Assembly: GCA_038380435.1 (NCBI GenBank)
Contig: JAWZYU010000058.1
Coordinates: forward strand, 2,108,001 to 2,172,000
DNA: 64,000 nt
Source: Ryuthela nishihirai
Taxonomy: Eukaryota; Arthropoda; Arachnida; Araneae; Heptathelidae
Direction of reading: 5' to 3'
Numbering within the stretch: position 1 is the first letter of the stretch; each line of letters begins with the position of its first letter. The position numbers were made by a program, and so were the translations under genes. Positions 51,601 through 62,588 of this stretch are shown here, in pieces. A model generated the notes under the pieces. That model searched no databases. It had not been told where the DNA came from and was given only the letters and a program-made list of their open reading frames with translations.

Positions 51601-54600
51601 AAAATTGTCATTGTCATTGTCATTGAAAAAAAAACCTTAACAACATTTTAAATTTTGTACTGTATTCATGTTTGTATGCTAAAGGATGTTAACAATGATA
51701 ATTTATGTATGTTCATTTTAAATATTTAATATTTTAACATTTTAGCTATTTTCATATAATGTTTCGTTTTTATTATTAATTAGGAGGTGGATTATTGGAG
51801 CCTGGGATGTGTCATATACGAAATGTTGATTGGCACTACACCTTTCTATAATGGAAATATTAAGCGTGTTACAAGGTAAGAAATTATATTTTTTCATGGT
51901 GTAATTTTTCTCTCTGTGAATTATAAATTTTTTTATTATTTTCCTATATTAGTTAGAATAGTAGTCGTTCTGATAAGCAAATGCTAGAACTGTAGATCAG
52001 CTACGGTTGTGTAAGCTACTAAGGTCTTGCTTATTTCACAAGCCTTATTATTTGGTAAAATATGGTGACTGTTTCACTTCAGGCCTTTATGACTGCAGCG
52101 TAATAAAAAAAACATATATATATATAATAAATACCCCTCAAGCAACTGCTTGCCACAAAGGTCTGATAGGAGTCTGTCAATTTATTATGTCATAAATCTC
52201 CAAAGTATACCTCTCCAGCATCCACGCAAAGTTGCAGACGTCTATGCGAATTTCGGGATGCTACGTTACACTCCATAACTCTGAAACACGCATTTGGCAA
52301 AGTCTTGCATCCATGAAATACGCTACCTGACAAGTTCTTTTCGATTTTGAAACAACCAAATATCGGATGGTGCAAGATCTAGTTAATGTGTAGATGGGGT
52401 AGCTCTAATTTTCTCCTGCTCTAGAGAGGCCGTAGCTAGCCAGGATTTGTGAGCATTGGCATTGTCATGAAGAAGGAGAACCATTGAAACACTTGTGGTT
52501 GGACGCTGCTCTTTCATCTCCTTAACCATTTTGGACAAAATAATTTTGTTACGTTATTGGCTATTTATATTCATTTTTTGAGGCAAGGTGTCCATGGCTA
52601 CCAATGCTTTGGAATGGAAGGAAAATTGTGAACATTCTCTTCCTTCAGCGAAAGTCTTGTTGGAGAATTTGGGGATGCTGTTCATCTTCCGTAACCCAAA
52701 TGCATTTATCGAAATTTCTGCGAGTTTTAAACTCACGTCTCGTCATCTGTGAAAATGCCTGTTAACCGTTTGCGTTCACTATGTTCAAATATTACCAGCA
52801 TCTACTTGCACGAGTTGACTCTAGTCTTTTTACCTATCTTCATATTGTTTTCCGCCTGACATTTATCGGTTTGTGTATTTGTCAAAATAGTTGTTCCAAC
52901 ATAACTTTGAAACAAATCGAGAAACTTCATGATTTATGTTTCAAACGAAAACTTGTCAAGCGGGGAGTATCATAGGCCATAAAAAATTATCCCCACTAAA
53001 AAGTGAAATATCTAAATTCTTCTTCTTCTACATCTCCTGAACGCTAGTGCCGAAAGTAATATGCTTTGAATTAAAAACCACCAGAACCACCAGTGTGTCA
53101 TCAGAAAAGTTGCTTCTCTTTCAACACACTATGGGAAATGTAAAAGGTGCAAATTTGTCTGAAATAGTTATGCTGCATAGATTGATTTACGTTTAAATTA
53201 TTCCTTCTCTCATCTACTGCGAATTGTGCATCATGTATATTGCACCATTGTATAAGTTCGTTAGTTATTTTTTTTCCCATTTCCGATATGCTTCAAATGA
53301 AACCCCATTATGCCCTCGGTCAGAAAGGCACATTCCAAATATACTAACGGAGCTAAGGCAAAAGAAATCGACAGTGGGAGAAACTGATAGATTCTAAACA
53401 TCGAAGCTAGATAAAGCTGTGTTATTAATTTAGAGTCGAGGTTTACTTAATCTGTTTCTCCTCTGAGTGAACACATTCCCAGTATCAAGCGGTTTGCAGA
53501 GATTTCGGTTTTCTGAACCCACTGTATTCCTACATTTCTATCTAATGAAAAATAATAGTATTTTTGAATCAAAATAGGAAACCTTGAAGCCGAAAAGATA
53601 AATAGGTTTGTGTTGTCTTTACGTTCTGACCTGTTTGAATTTCCTTAAATTATAAAGAGAAACTTTTCTGAACTGAGATATGAACAAATTATTCAGAAGC
53701 ATTTTATTTTGAAAATTTTCATTATGTATAGAATAGCAATATAGTCTTTTCTTTGAAATGATCCTGCCACCTTCATTAAGGGTTTTTTTTTAAAAGAGAA
53801 TCCTTAAATAAAATAAATAAATAAAGAAGTAATTTAATATTTCATTATGTAACACCCATACTGAATTTAAGACAAGAAGATTTCAGAATTTGTTTTAAAT
53901 TTTAAACATTGACTCTTCGGGATTGGCCTTACCTTGATGTTTGTTTTTATTGAATCAAAAGTGCTTGAGAAAAACATTCATGACTCTTCATGCTTAATTG
54001 GTGTGACTGCAAACTGAGGCTTTAATACTTGTGTAATCAGCAACAGTTTCTTGCTGTAGTTTTACAATATGTCATTCAGAGTCGCTTCAATGTTTCAATC
54101 TTGTAATGGATTTGTACTGGATATGGTTTTGGAATGAAGTATTTTCTTATAATTCTAATATATCAATCATCATCATCATCATCATCCTCAAGCAGCCATG
54201 GGCTACGGAGGTCCAACCAGACCACGCAGTTTACTTCTCCAAGCATATCTGTTCTGAGCTACATCTGCTGCATCCGGCCACTGCACACCAATTCTAACAA
54301 GGTCCTGTTTGACATTGTCTGCCCACCGCATCCTAGGTCTCCCCCTCCTTCTGAAGCCTCTAGGCACACTGTTCATAACCCTATTCGCCAATCTATAATT
54401 ATCCATACGGGCAACATGGCCAAACCAGCGGAGTCTCTCTCTGCACAATATGCTGCTTAAAGGAGGTTGCAGACTCCTTTGCCTAACCTCATCATTAGTT
54501 ACAAAGTTAAACCACCTAATACCCAAGATACTGCGTAAGCATCTAGAATCAAAAGCATCTAGTTTCCTGTTATCTTGTTTACACAGCGTCCAAGTTTCAC

Positions 54601-57600
54601 TACCATAACTAACCCTAGAAAGAACCAAACTATTATACAGTCTAATTTTAGTCTTTAGGTGTATACGCCTATTTCTCCACAATCTCCATAGATTCTTAAA
54701 AGTCCCGGCAGCAATACCGATTCGTCTGTTAATCTCATGCCGCACATCACCAGTATCAGTTGCATAGCTCCCAAGATAATTAAACTGTGACCTGCTCAAG
54801 ACTGCAACCATTCAGATTAACTGAATTACAACCTGCCTGACCAATTTTCATCACTTTAGTTTTCTCTCTGTTTATAACCAAACCTACTGTACTCCCAGTC
54901 TCATCAACAGTTCGAATGAAAGAGTTCATCTCATCAACATCATTTGCCAAAAGGGCTAAATCATCAGCATAATCTAAATCAGAAATTTTCGTATCTCCAG
55001 CCCATTTAAGGCCAAAAGCTTTCCCTTGAAGTGAATTTCGCATAACATAATCAACAACCAAACTAAAGAGAAAAGGAGACAAAATGCACCCTTGTCGAAC
55101 ACCAGAAGTAATGCTAAACCAATTGCTACAAGACTTACCAACTCTCACACATGACTCAGTGTTATTATAGAGAGCTTTCATTTTGTTAACTAACTTGTCT
55201 GGTATACCATATGATCTCACAATCAACCACAAATTATGACGATCAACAGAGTCGAAAGCCTTTTTGAAATCAACAAAGCTAGCAACCAAAGGTTTCTGAA
55301 ACTCTAAACATTTCTCAAGAATCTGCCTAAGTGAAAATATCTGATCTACACATCCCCTACCACTTCTGAATCCACATTGCTCATCACGCAATTGCCTGTC
55401 AACCAGATTCTTAATTCTATTAAGCACAATCATGGAAAGAACTTTACCTGGAACAGAGAGTAGGCTGATACCCCTATAGTTATCACAAGAACTGCGATCA
55501 CCTTTTTTGAAAATAGGGATAATAATAGCTCTGGTAAAATCTTTAGGAACCATGCCTTTATCATAAAAGTTATTCAAAATTTCAGTCATCCAAGTGATAA
55601 CCAAAACATTCCCAGCTCTGAGCATTTCTGTAGTAATTTCATCTATTTTTGAAGATTGGGAAGAAGAAGGAATTTATGAAGTTTCAGTTTAGAGATAGCC
55701 AAACTAACTTCAGATTGTGTTATAGGGCCAACATTAAAGCTGCCAATGCATCTATCATCATTACAAACAATGGGAGTAGAGCTAACCACATTGTTTAGAA
55801 CATCACTGAAATGCTCAGCCCACCTAGCCATGACAGAATCCTCCCCTTCTATAACCTTACCTTGTTTATCCTTCAATCCTTGTATGCCTGTCCGTTTTCT
55901 ACCACACAAAACATTAACTATCTGGTACAGCTCTCTGCTGTTGTGCTGCCTAACCGCTTCCTCAGCTTTGTCAGCCAAGCTATCAAGCCAAAGATTTTTA
56001 TCAGTAGCTAACTGATCCTTTACACGTTTATTAAGCTCTCTGTAATCTTTTCTATTAGGACTAGTAGGGTACTGATTAAGGATATTCCTGCAATTCCTTC
56101 TTTCTGAAATAAGCTCAATTGCCTTGTCACTTAAATAATTCTGCCTCCTCTGCTCCTTTTTTCCTAAAAGAGTACCGTTAGTTTCCAAAAAAGCCTGTTT
56201 AAAATGGCCCCATTCTTCCTCAACTTCAGTATTAAGCAAACCATGACCGTCATAATGATTAAGTAACCTATCATGGTAAGCTTTAGCTATAACTGGGTCA
56301 TTCAGAGCTTCAGTATTAAAGGTAAATTTTTTAACTCTAGCACAACACTTTTTAAGTTTAAGTTGCAAGACACTTTTAACAAGGTAATGGTCAGTTCCAA
56401 TTTCAGCTCCCCTATATGCCCTGGTATTTCTAACAGAACTAGCCCATTTGCTGTTAATTAATATATAATCGATCATATTCCTATGCAGCCCATCAGGTGA
56501 AACCCATGTGTATTTATGTATGTCGCGGTGTTTGTAATATGTGTTAGTTATTCTGAAACCATTGAGTTTACTTACCTGTAGGAGACGTTGCCCATTGCCA
56601 TTGCAGCTACCAATACCAAAAGGACCTATTACTCCACCCCAAAGGTCAGAGTCAGTACCAACTTTGGCATTGAAGTCACCAAGAACAAGGGTAATATCTC
56701 CTTTCTTGACAGAATTCAAAATGTCCTGAAGTTGTCCGTAAAACCTATCCTTCTCATCCTCATCAGCATCCTCAGTGGGGGCATAACAGCAGATAACATT
56801 CAAGTTTTTAATGCTTGTCTGAAATTTTGCTGTAAGAAACCTTTCATTAATGCACTCATATCCTAGAAAAGCATCACTAGCATGTCTGCTGAGCAGCAGA
56901 CCCACGCCTTGGTGATGCTTTCCATCCTCCCTCCCTGTAAAGAGAAATTTAAAGTTATTTTTAAGTATCTCACCTTTACCTGTCCATCTGGTCTCTTGCA
57001 AGCCTAGAATATCCAGGTTATAGCGCTGGAATTCCTGCATGAGGACATCAAGTGAATAATCTCTATGTAATGTCCTCACGTTCCACGTTCCTGCAGAAAG
57101 AAAATGATTAGTAGGATTTTGAAAGAAATTAGGTTTATTGAGATTGGTAGGGCCAACAATATCAAACAGCCCCCTGATCGCAGGCATGGGGCAAAGACCC
57201 GTTCCTCCTCCGCTAAAGGCTAAAGTCACCGATGCTGGTAGGAACTTCAGGCACCACCTTTTCAAGTGGACTTTTTCAAGAGCCACATGGCCTGCCTGAG
57301 ACGCATTACTCCAGTTTAGGCTTGACGATGCCCAACTAGCTAAGTAAGGTTCAGGTACCTGCGATGGCCTCTGATTAGGATTATCCACCAGCTGATATAA
57401 GGTATCCCATGCCTCTGTTCACTTAGAGCTGGCAACCCAGAAGCAAACAGAAAACACAGCGGCAGACTCTCCCTCAATAGAGGCCCACCAGTGCAGCAAG
57501 TCCAGGATCCATAATCAAGCTCAAATCCATAAACAAGTCCAGTCTAGTAGGTATAAATGGTCAGCACCAGGACCCTGTGAAGTTGACCACTCCTCAGCAG

Positions 57601-60600
57601 GGTTGAAAAAAAAGAAAAAAGTGGCCGTAGATGACCAGATCAGCAGGCCATACTGAACTGGCAGCCCTCCCCTTCCGTTCCCTTCCAAAAGAGAGTATCT
57701 CTTTTGAAAGGTACTAACGGCCTGCACCACGAGAAGGCGGGGTCGGACAACGATACTAAAACCTATGCAGTGTCAAATATCCTCTCTTACAATGAACAAT
57801 TTATCATAGAAATTTTTATTAGATAGTAGTCAATCTGATTGCAAAGTAATTTTAACTTTATCTGTTGTCTTTTTAAAAACTGCATGATGATAACTATGTA
57901 ATTTTATATTATTTCCTTTCCAGAAATACTTTAAAGTGGAATGTGTTAACACCTCGATTTGTATCAGCTGAAGCCTCATCAATCGTCAAGATGCTTCTGC
58001 ACAAAAATCCACAGAAGAGACTTGGAACAGATAAAATTAGACAGCATCCTTTCTTTAAAGTAAGTCGTAAATCTTCGGATTATATAAAATATTAGCAAAT
58101 TTCAGTTGTAGAAAATTGGGTTCTATTAGGTTGAGCCTTGAAATTTTTAACATACTACCAAGTTGCACGATTGACGATTGAAAAACACAAAATTTGAGAT
58201 TTGGTGGTTACGTATTTGGAAAATTATAGTGTGTCAAAATTATAGGAAAAACTGTTCATGCCTGGGCAATACCTGTATTGCTGCAGATGTTGCACAGGAA
58301 TTGGACAGCTGAATTACAAGTAATATTCATATTAGATTATTTTCAATAATGCCATTGTGGCATAAAAAACAAATACTGAATTGTTTTAGTTCTTTTCATC
58401 AGATATTAAGAGATGCTATTTATGTTTCATTTTAATTTAAAAAAGAGATTGCTATGATATTTATAATTTTTTCCTTCCTTCTGCAACACTTCAAATCTCA
58501 AACACAAAATTTCCCATTTATGCGCTAGTCTCAATTATTCTAATTAAAACCTATTGTCTTATTAATCCTTGAGTAGCACTATGCTTCAAAACCCTGAAGT
58601 TAAATTCTTTTCATCAGTGCGTTTCTGTATGAAATCAGTTAAGATGCATCTGATATTAATCAAACCACTAGAGTTTGATCTTTTAGAGCAGGGGAGAATA
58701 ACATACACTCCAGGGTCATGACTGGCTCGTGAGAGACGTGGCTTTGGGTAAAATCACTATGCCAGTCATTCCTAGATTTCAAAATTTAAATTTTTGTGAC
58801 AAAATTTTTAGAGTTAAAAATTGTAATTTCGATACATTTATCTATGAAAATCTAGCTTATTAGAACAGTATTCGCAAGATATACGAAATTGCTATTTTGC
58901 TGAAACCAGTAGTCTTGAAATTTCAAGATTGATACACAGATTTGGCATTACTGGAGAGGTTTTCAGACATATATATATATATGACGAATTACACATTGTA
59001 TATATGACCAACTACACATTCCTTCTCTGCTTTGCCCTTGTTTTAAACTTGTAGGTAAAAGATGCTTTTGTACTTAATCAAACGAATGTCGCATTTTGTA
59101 CGCTTCTTCAGTTGCATTGCACTAATAGTTTGCTTCAGGTGAAAAGACATAAGTCCACCAAGAGATTTAAAATAGTTTAAAAATCAAAAACATTCAAATT
59201 GCAATCCTCAATTTTTTTGAATTAAAATTTTCTTGATAAATATATTTTCAATTTGTATTTGAAAAATAATTAAAACGACAGTTTTATTCCATCAAATTCA
59301 AGATCCATTTTCAGTGGGAGCTGGTTCGTTCCGTAGTGTGCCAGTTTTGTAATCTGCAATTTCTGGTTCGAGCCCGAACTGGGCTTACAATTGAGATTAA
59401 TTTCTGCTAACTTCTTCCTACTCTCAGTCAGAAAGAGGACACCGATGGGCTTGGAAAAGTTACCTTCTGTCAGATGGGATGTAAAGCTGTGATCTGTATG
59501 CAGTAGAGACATATGCTGTGCACGTTAAAGAACACACTGGATGGAAATCTGCTCCTTAATAGCTGACTTGTGGGTCTCCTTCAACTAACCAACTCTGAGC
59601 TTTGGAGTTTTTCTGACCGGGTTACTTAGTCCATTGTGTGCACAAATGTGCTGCTCAACAGCGAAAAAAGAAAACGTATTATCAGTGTGTTATTCAGCAG
59701 TCCCATCACTTGAAACGTTACTCATAGATGTTTTAACATTGCTGGGTAGGAATATCTAGTCAAATGAATTTTTTAACAAACTTCTAGAATATTATTATTG
59801 TGATATTACAAAAGATGGACATTTTATGTGGTGAATCAATCACAATTTCTAATTGTAATCGAACATCCTCACTGCAGAATTTTAATATCAAAAATATATG
59901 TGTAGAAATAATAATGTATATAATATAAACATTTTTCAAGGATAATTTTTTAAACACCCCTAAAACAGAGAGCAAAAACATTTTTTTATTTTTTCAGTAA
60001 ATTAATTTCTGGAAGAACGAAACTGAAGCAAAATTCTCTTTTCCTCCCACCCCCATTTCCCATCAGACAGCTTTTGCTTGCTTCACCCCACTACAAATTA
60101 CTCTTGCGTGTTGCATTCTAGTGGAAGTCTATTCTGTCCCACATATACATTTGGGTTGTGCCCCCTTGTTTAGAATAACTTATTAGCAGGATAACTTTCA
60201 TTTTGTCACAAAAGCTTTTAATATTTCTGGATGAACTGATAAATGACAAAATTAAAGCAATAATTCTTCTGAAAGACAAGCTCAAGCTAATTCAGTTGTT
60301 AGTGAATACGACTCCTAAAACTATGGGTGTGGCAATTAAATATTTGTTAGTTGTGTAAGGAACACGACAAGTATAAATAAACCTGAGTTTCCTTGGTATA
60401 AGACGAGCACACATCCTTAACAAATTTAGCATTAAGAAAATTAAAAAATCCTAAATGGTCGATTTGTAATCAGTGATAATGTAACATACTCGTAATTGTA
60501 GTTTGAATCTTGGATCCAAGGTGGGATCGAAATCAATTACAGAGTTAACCTCATAGAGTAGACTTTCTCAACCTTTAACTATGGGGACATATTTTTCTTT

Positions 60601-61081
60601 ACTTTGAATACATTGACGGGACATGGACCAATAAAATTATTTTATACTGGGAGGTATCAGCATAAAATGATCGAAATTTCATTATCTTTCTATATATATA
60701 TTCTCTTATTTAACATCTCCTAGGACATGGTTTGCGAAACAATGTCATAGAATAAGAATTATGGTGAGAGACTGAGCCTGACATTGTCATTGACCTTACC
60801 TCTTGAATTATTAAATGTAAAATTAACATTTTAAATATAATGATATAAAATTTTAGCCAAATATATTTAAAATAATTCCAAATCTCAGATATTACAATTA
60901 TAAATGCAAAGTAAAAAAATAGGATGGATGTTATTTTTAAATTAATACTGTTATTACAACATTGTGTTGCTTTTTTGAAACATTGGAATATAAATTTTAT
61001 TTTATATCTTTTTAGGATGTTAACTGGGATAGAGTTTCCGGAAAATGTGATCCATCACCAGTGATGAACCTAATAGAGTAA
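42610..61081 (+). CDS. AGC-family Ser/Thr protein kinase (S6K/MSK-like), seven exons, 295 residues
   Basis: The coding exons are 42610-42682, 46811-47032, 47408-47523, 48757-48939, 51784-51875, 57924-58059 and 61016-61081. They total 888 nt, and all six introns are GT-AG with matching phases. The ATG has an in-frame TGA upstream at 42565-42567 and A at -3 and G at +4. The kinase domain fills the protein: Lys47 (YAMK), helix-C Glu68, HRDLKPDN (142-149), DFG (162-164), FCGT...APE (179-189), DYWSLG (201-206), RLG (261-263) and HPFF (270-273). These place it in the AGC group, nearest S6K/MSK by eye. Three features are odd. The glycine loop reads LGGYARV, two residues short of LGxGxxGxV. Gly178 replaces the Ser/Thr normally phosphorylated by PDK1 just before FCGT. 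The chain ends 22 residues after HPFF, without turn or hydrophobic motifs. Substrate unknown; it could be a functional divergent paralog or a kinase with unusual control. Confidence 0.88.
43060..44060. repeat. Degenerate tandem repeat, units of about 200-330 bp, kinase intron 1
   Basis: About four diverged units share, in order, TTGTTTTAAG-like, AAATTATTTTT, GTATTGATGA or GTACTAATGA, CGCATTTTTCAAATC-like, AATATTGCAA, TTTATG, GAAATTT and GTGTGAAG-like blocks. Related single copies occur near 40030-40280, 41140-41460 and 51340-51560. No class is recognised. Confidence 0.6.
44061..46810. other. Rest of kinase intron 1
   Basis: AT-rich intronic sequence with one SINE relic (45060-45265). The longest minus-strand frame, 45903-45565, resembles nothing known. 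Confidence 0.55.
45060..45265 (-). repeat. SINE family 2 fragment
   Basis: Minus-strand tRNA-like head (GATAGCGCGTCAGACTCG) with a short piece of body in intron 1. Confidence 0.55.
46811..47032 (+). CDS. Kinase exon 2 (glycine loop to beta-5)
   Basis: Acceptor TTGTATATAG, donor TTG|GTAAGT. Encodes residues 26-98: YARVHKV, the ATP-binding Lys in SLYAMKII, helix-C Glu in GVEKDV, and APFLAQLRY, matching the N-lobe pattern of AGC kinases. Confidence 0.9.
47408..47523 (+). CDS. Kinase exon 3 (hinge and helices D-E)
   Basis: Acceptor TTATTTAG, donor AAC|GTAAGT. Encodes [12 protein letters not shown] and [12 protein letters not shown], the hinge and helix E just before the catalytic loop. Confidence 0.9.
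47953..48245 (-). repeat. Old RTE retrotransposon 3'-end fragment in kinase intron 3
   Basis: Strongly diverged match to the 3' ends of copies A-D: ATGGGCTACAGAGG, then a CTAAGCTACAG..GC.GCATTTGGCCA stretch and a GTTCTGTTTGGCATTGTCC stretch in the same order. Small internal duplications of TTCTGTTTGACAAT are visible. It is clearly older than the four main copies. Confidence 0.6.
48757..48939 (+). CDS. Kinase exon 4 (catalytic and activation loops)
   Basis: Acceptor TTTTGAATAG, donor TTT|GTAAGT. Encodes [23 protein letters not shown], then [17 protein letters not shown]. The residue just before FCGT, usually Ser or Thr in AGC kinases, is GGA (Gly). Confidence 0.93.
51014..51218 (+). repeat. 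SINE family 1, full-length, with 13-bp target-site duplication (kinase intron 4)
   Basis: Flanked by TAATAATTAGAAA at 51001-51013 and 51219-51231. It has a Pol III A box (TGGCCTAGTGGT, 51026-51037) and B box (GGTTCGAGCCC, 51070-51080) in a tRNA-like head, then a body with CTCCTGTCAGACCTCTGTGG and a CTTGAGGGG end before a (TATT)n tail. It is the reference copy for the family in this window. Confidence 0.88.
51340..51560. repeat. Dispersed copy of the intron-1 repeat family
   Basis: Shares GTTTTGTTTATGGAGATAAA, GTTCGATAAGTATCGAT and a GCACTTTGCAAATCTCC-like stretch, then CTCTAACG, with the copies near 41140-41460 and 43060-44060. Confidence 0.5.
51784..51875 (+). CDS. Kinase exon 5 (helix F)
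   Basis: Acceptor TATTAATTAG, donor AAG|GTAAGA. Encodes [20 protein letters not shown] and the following [10 protein letters not shown], including the structural Asp of subdomain IX. Confidence 0.92.
52126..52185 (-). repeat. SINE family 1, 3' fragment
   Basis: Only the last 60 bp of the element on -, next to the mariner relic. Confidence 0.6.
52190..52840 (-). pseudogene. Mariner-family transposase pseudogene in kinase intron 5
   Basis: Read on -, with stops and frameshifts, the pieces keep the mariner order: TDDET (52750-52736), [36 protein letters not shown], and the C-terminal [15 protein letters not shown] ending at a stop at 52192-52190. The three catalytic-Asp contexts of mariner transposases (TGDE, HDNA, SPDLAPSD) are all recognisable. 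It is too broken to be functional. Confidence 0.78.
52841..54165. other. Non-coding part of kinase intron 5
   Basis: No gene or recognised repeat. Confidence 0.5.
54166..57750 (-). pseudogene. RTE-clade retrotransposon copy D, antisense in kinase intron 5
   Basis: The best-preserved copy. A 581-codon frame (57388-55643) starts [10 protein letters not shown] and holds the EEP domain ([29 protein letters not shown]-type TDHYLV) and the RT N-terminus. A 17-bp net insertion near 55646-55671 shifts the frame. The RT core follows (55625-54780, with [26 protein letters not shown]), then a 2-bp deletion near 54788 and the C-terminal part (54811-54203). Repair of those two sites is not attempted here. 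A short ATC run marks the 3' end (54166-54186). The 5' leader is cut at GGTCGGACAA, so D is 5'-truncated relative to B and C. The coding stretch is recent enough that only two frame breaks were found. Confidence 0.9.
57751..57923. other. End of kinase intron 5
   Basis: Short AT-rich stretch leading to the pyrimidine tract and acceptor of exon 6. Confidence 0.6.
57924..58059 (+). CDS. Kinase exon 6 (helices G-I)
   Basis: Acceptor CCTTTCCAG with a good pyrimidine tract, donor AAA|GTAAGT. Encodes [28 protein letters not shown] and IRQHPFFK, the last typical of AGC kinases. Confidence 0.92.
58060..61015. other. Kinase intron 6
   Basis: AT-rich intron with one SINE family 2 copy. A hAT-like TTTCTCAACCTTTAAC motif near 60564 has no partner end. 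Confidence 0.6.
59318..59664 (+). repeat. SINE family 2, near-complete, in kinase intron 6
   Basis: tRNA-like head (GTAGTGTGCCAG, TTTTGTAATCTGCAATTTC, B box GGTTCGAGCCC), body with GATGGGATGTAAAGCTGTG and GTGCACGTTAAAGAACACAC, and a tail near GTGCACAAATGTGCTGCTCA. Useful reference for this family. Confidence 0.76.
61016..61081 (+). CDS. Kinase exon 7 (terminal)
   Basis: Acceptor TATCTTTTTAG, phase 0. Encodes [15 protein letters not shown] and a few more residues to TAA at 61079-61081. It matches the start of the post-domain segment of S6K/MSK (INW..L..KV..P) but then stops. A GTAAAT follows the stop closely (61084), so a UTR splice is possible. Confidence 0.88.
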   Translation, partial: DVNWDRVSGKCDPSPVMNLIE

Positions 61082-61820
61082 AGGTAAATTATTTAGCATT
61101 TATTTCCACTGATTATTTATCGATAATATGTGGCAAGAACTACGAGCTTCTATCTTCTTTAGGGTAAAGAGGCATATCTAAATTATTGAGAAGTACAGAT
61201 CAATCAATAGCCACTGCGATACGTTTTGAATGCGTAGCCAACTGGTAACTTTTAATCTGCTTACTGTCACTCTCATGTCCTGTTTTTCAGATTTAGTAAT
61301 TTAGTTTTACTTTACCACTAGAATGAAGACCTTTATTAAGAGTAGTATGCTAGCTGTAATTAATAATCAAGATTTTGAGTATGCGTTTTTCACTATTAGC
61401 TGAGCAAAATCTATAATCCTTAATATGATTTAAATGAATTATTAGATTATGCATTCTCGAGTGAGATATGAAATTTAAGTAATTGGCACAGATTACTTAT
61501 TGTGCGGAATTTTTCAAAGTGTTGATAGCATTATTTTTTAAGCTATTCAGGGAAATAATTAATTATATTCAATCTGCTTTTAAGACTGAAATGCATTGGC
61601 CTTCTATAGAACGTTCATCATTTCTTTTACTTCAGAAAAATTAAATCAGTAGACACTTGGTCGAAATTAGACCAATGAAAATAATCACTATCATGGAAAA
61701 ATTAGTCACTCCCACCACAAACTGTAGTGTTGATCTGATAGAACTGATAGATGTCATGCCTATAGTAATGCAGCACTACATAGAGCAGGAATGGGGAAAC
61801 CACTGCCCGAGGGCCCAGAG
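61082..61820. other. Downstream of the kinase stop codon
   Basis: Likely 3' UTR and flank. Part of it (61083-61114) is similar to sequence after the duplicated terminal exon. No AATAAA signal was spotted before the minisatellite; one lies near 62164. A hAT-type terminus, CAGGAATGGGGAAACC, starts at 61786. Confidence 0.4.
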
Positions 61821-62040
61821 CCGGCATAAAGTTGTTGCGAGTGGAGCAGCTGCACCTGCCCCTCGTTCTGAGGAGCCGCCATAAAATTGGTGCGAGTGGA
61901 GCAGCTGCACCTGCCCCTCGTTCTGAGGAGCCAGCATAAAATTGGTGCGAGTGGGGCAGCTGCACCTGCCCCTCGTTCTGAGGAGCCGGCATAAAATTGG
62001 TGCGAGTGGGGCAGCTGCACTTGCCCCTCGTTCTGAGGAG
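61821..62040. repeat. GC-rich minisatellite, 4 x 55 bp
   Basis: Units start at 61821, 61876, 61931 and 61986, each beginning CCGGCATAAA or a close variant and ending CTCGTTCTGAGGAG. Variation is a handful of substitutions. The unit is far more GC-rich than its surroundings. Its length is not a multiple of three, so the long minus-strand frames through it are by-products. Confidence 0.92.
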
Positions 62041-62369
62041 CCGGGTACGGGAAAGATCACTTATGTCAAACTAGCAATTACCTGTCGTTTATATCACATA
62101 TTACGATTAAATTTAATGTTGCTAAATCATTGGTGTTATCAAAACAAGAAGAGTGGACGGGAAAATAAAAACGTAACAAGCATTGATGTATCTTCCATGA
62201 ATGCAAAACGTTCCCTATTCAAGTTATTAAATGCGATCAGTTAGTTTTTAATAATTACAACAAAATAATAATAAGTAAGTTTTATTTACCGCTGATTAAA
62301 TACAATTAATATTATTTAAATGAAAACTATTATTAAAAGAATAATTTCCAATGTGTATTATATTTCTAC

Positions 62370-62523
62370 GGGACCTGGGTTCGAGCCCCGGGTAAGGCAT
62401 GGATGTTCATGTTGTTTTTTGCTGAAGCCCTGCCAACCTCTCAGATCTTCTACTGTGGTATATAAACTGACAGGCTCCTGTCAGACCTCTGTGGCAAGCA
62501 GCTGCTTGAGGGGGTATTTATTA
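62370..62523 (+). repeat. SINE family 1, 5'-truncated
   Basis: Starts at GGGACCTGGGTTCGAGCCCC (B box present, A box lost) and continues to CTTGAGGGGGTATTTATT, just upstream of the duplicated exon. Confidence 0.78.
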
Positions 62524-62588
62524 TTATTTTTATTTATTATATTTCAATAATTTATATTATAGAATAAAAATATATTTGCATTATTTAG

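Noticed and set aside
60561..60620. hAT element starting at TTTCTCAACCTTTAAC
   Set aside because: Only one end is visible and it lacks the CAG terminus.
61702..62060. Ala/Cys-rich minus-strand proteins over the GC-rich repeat
   Set aside because: The 55-bp unit shifts frame at every repeat, and three overlapping frames are open at once, as expected of a GC-rich minisatellite.
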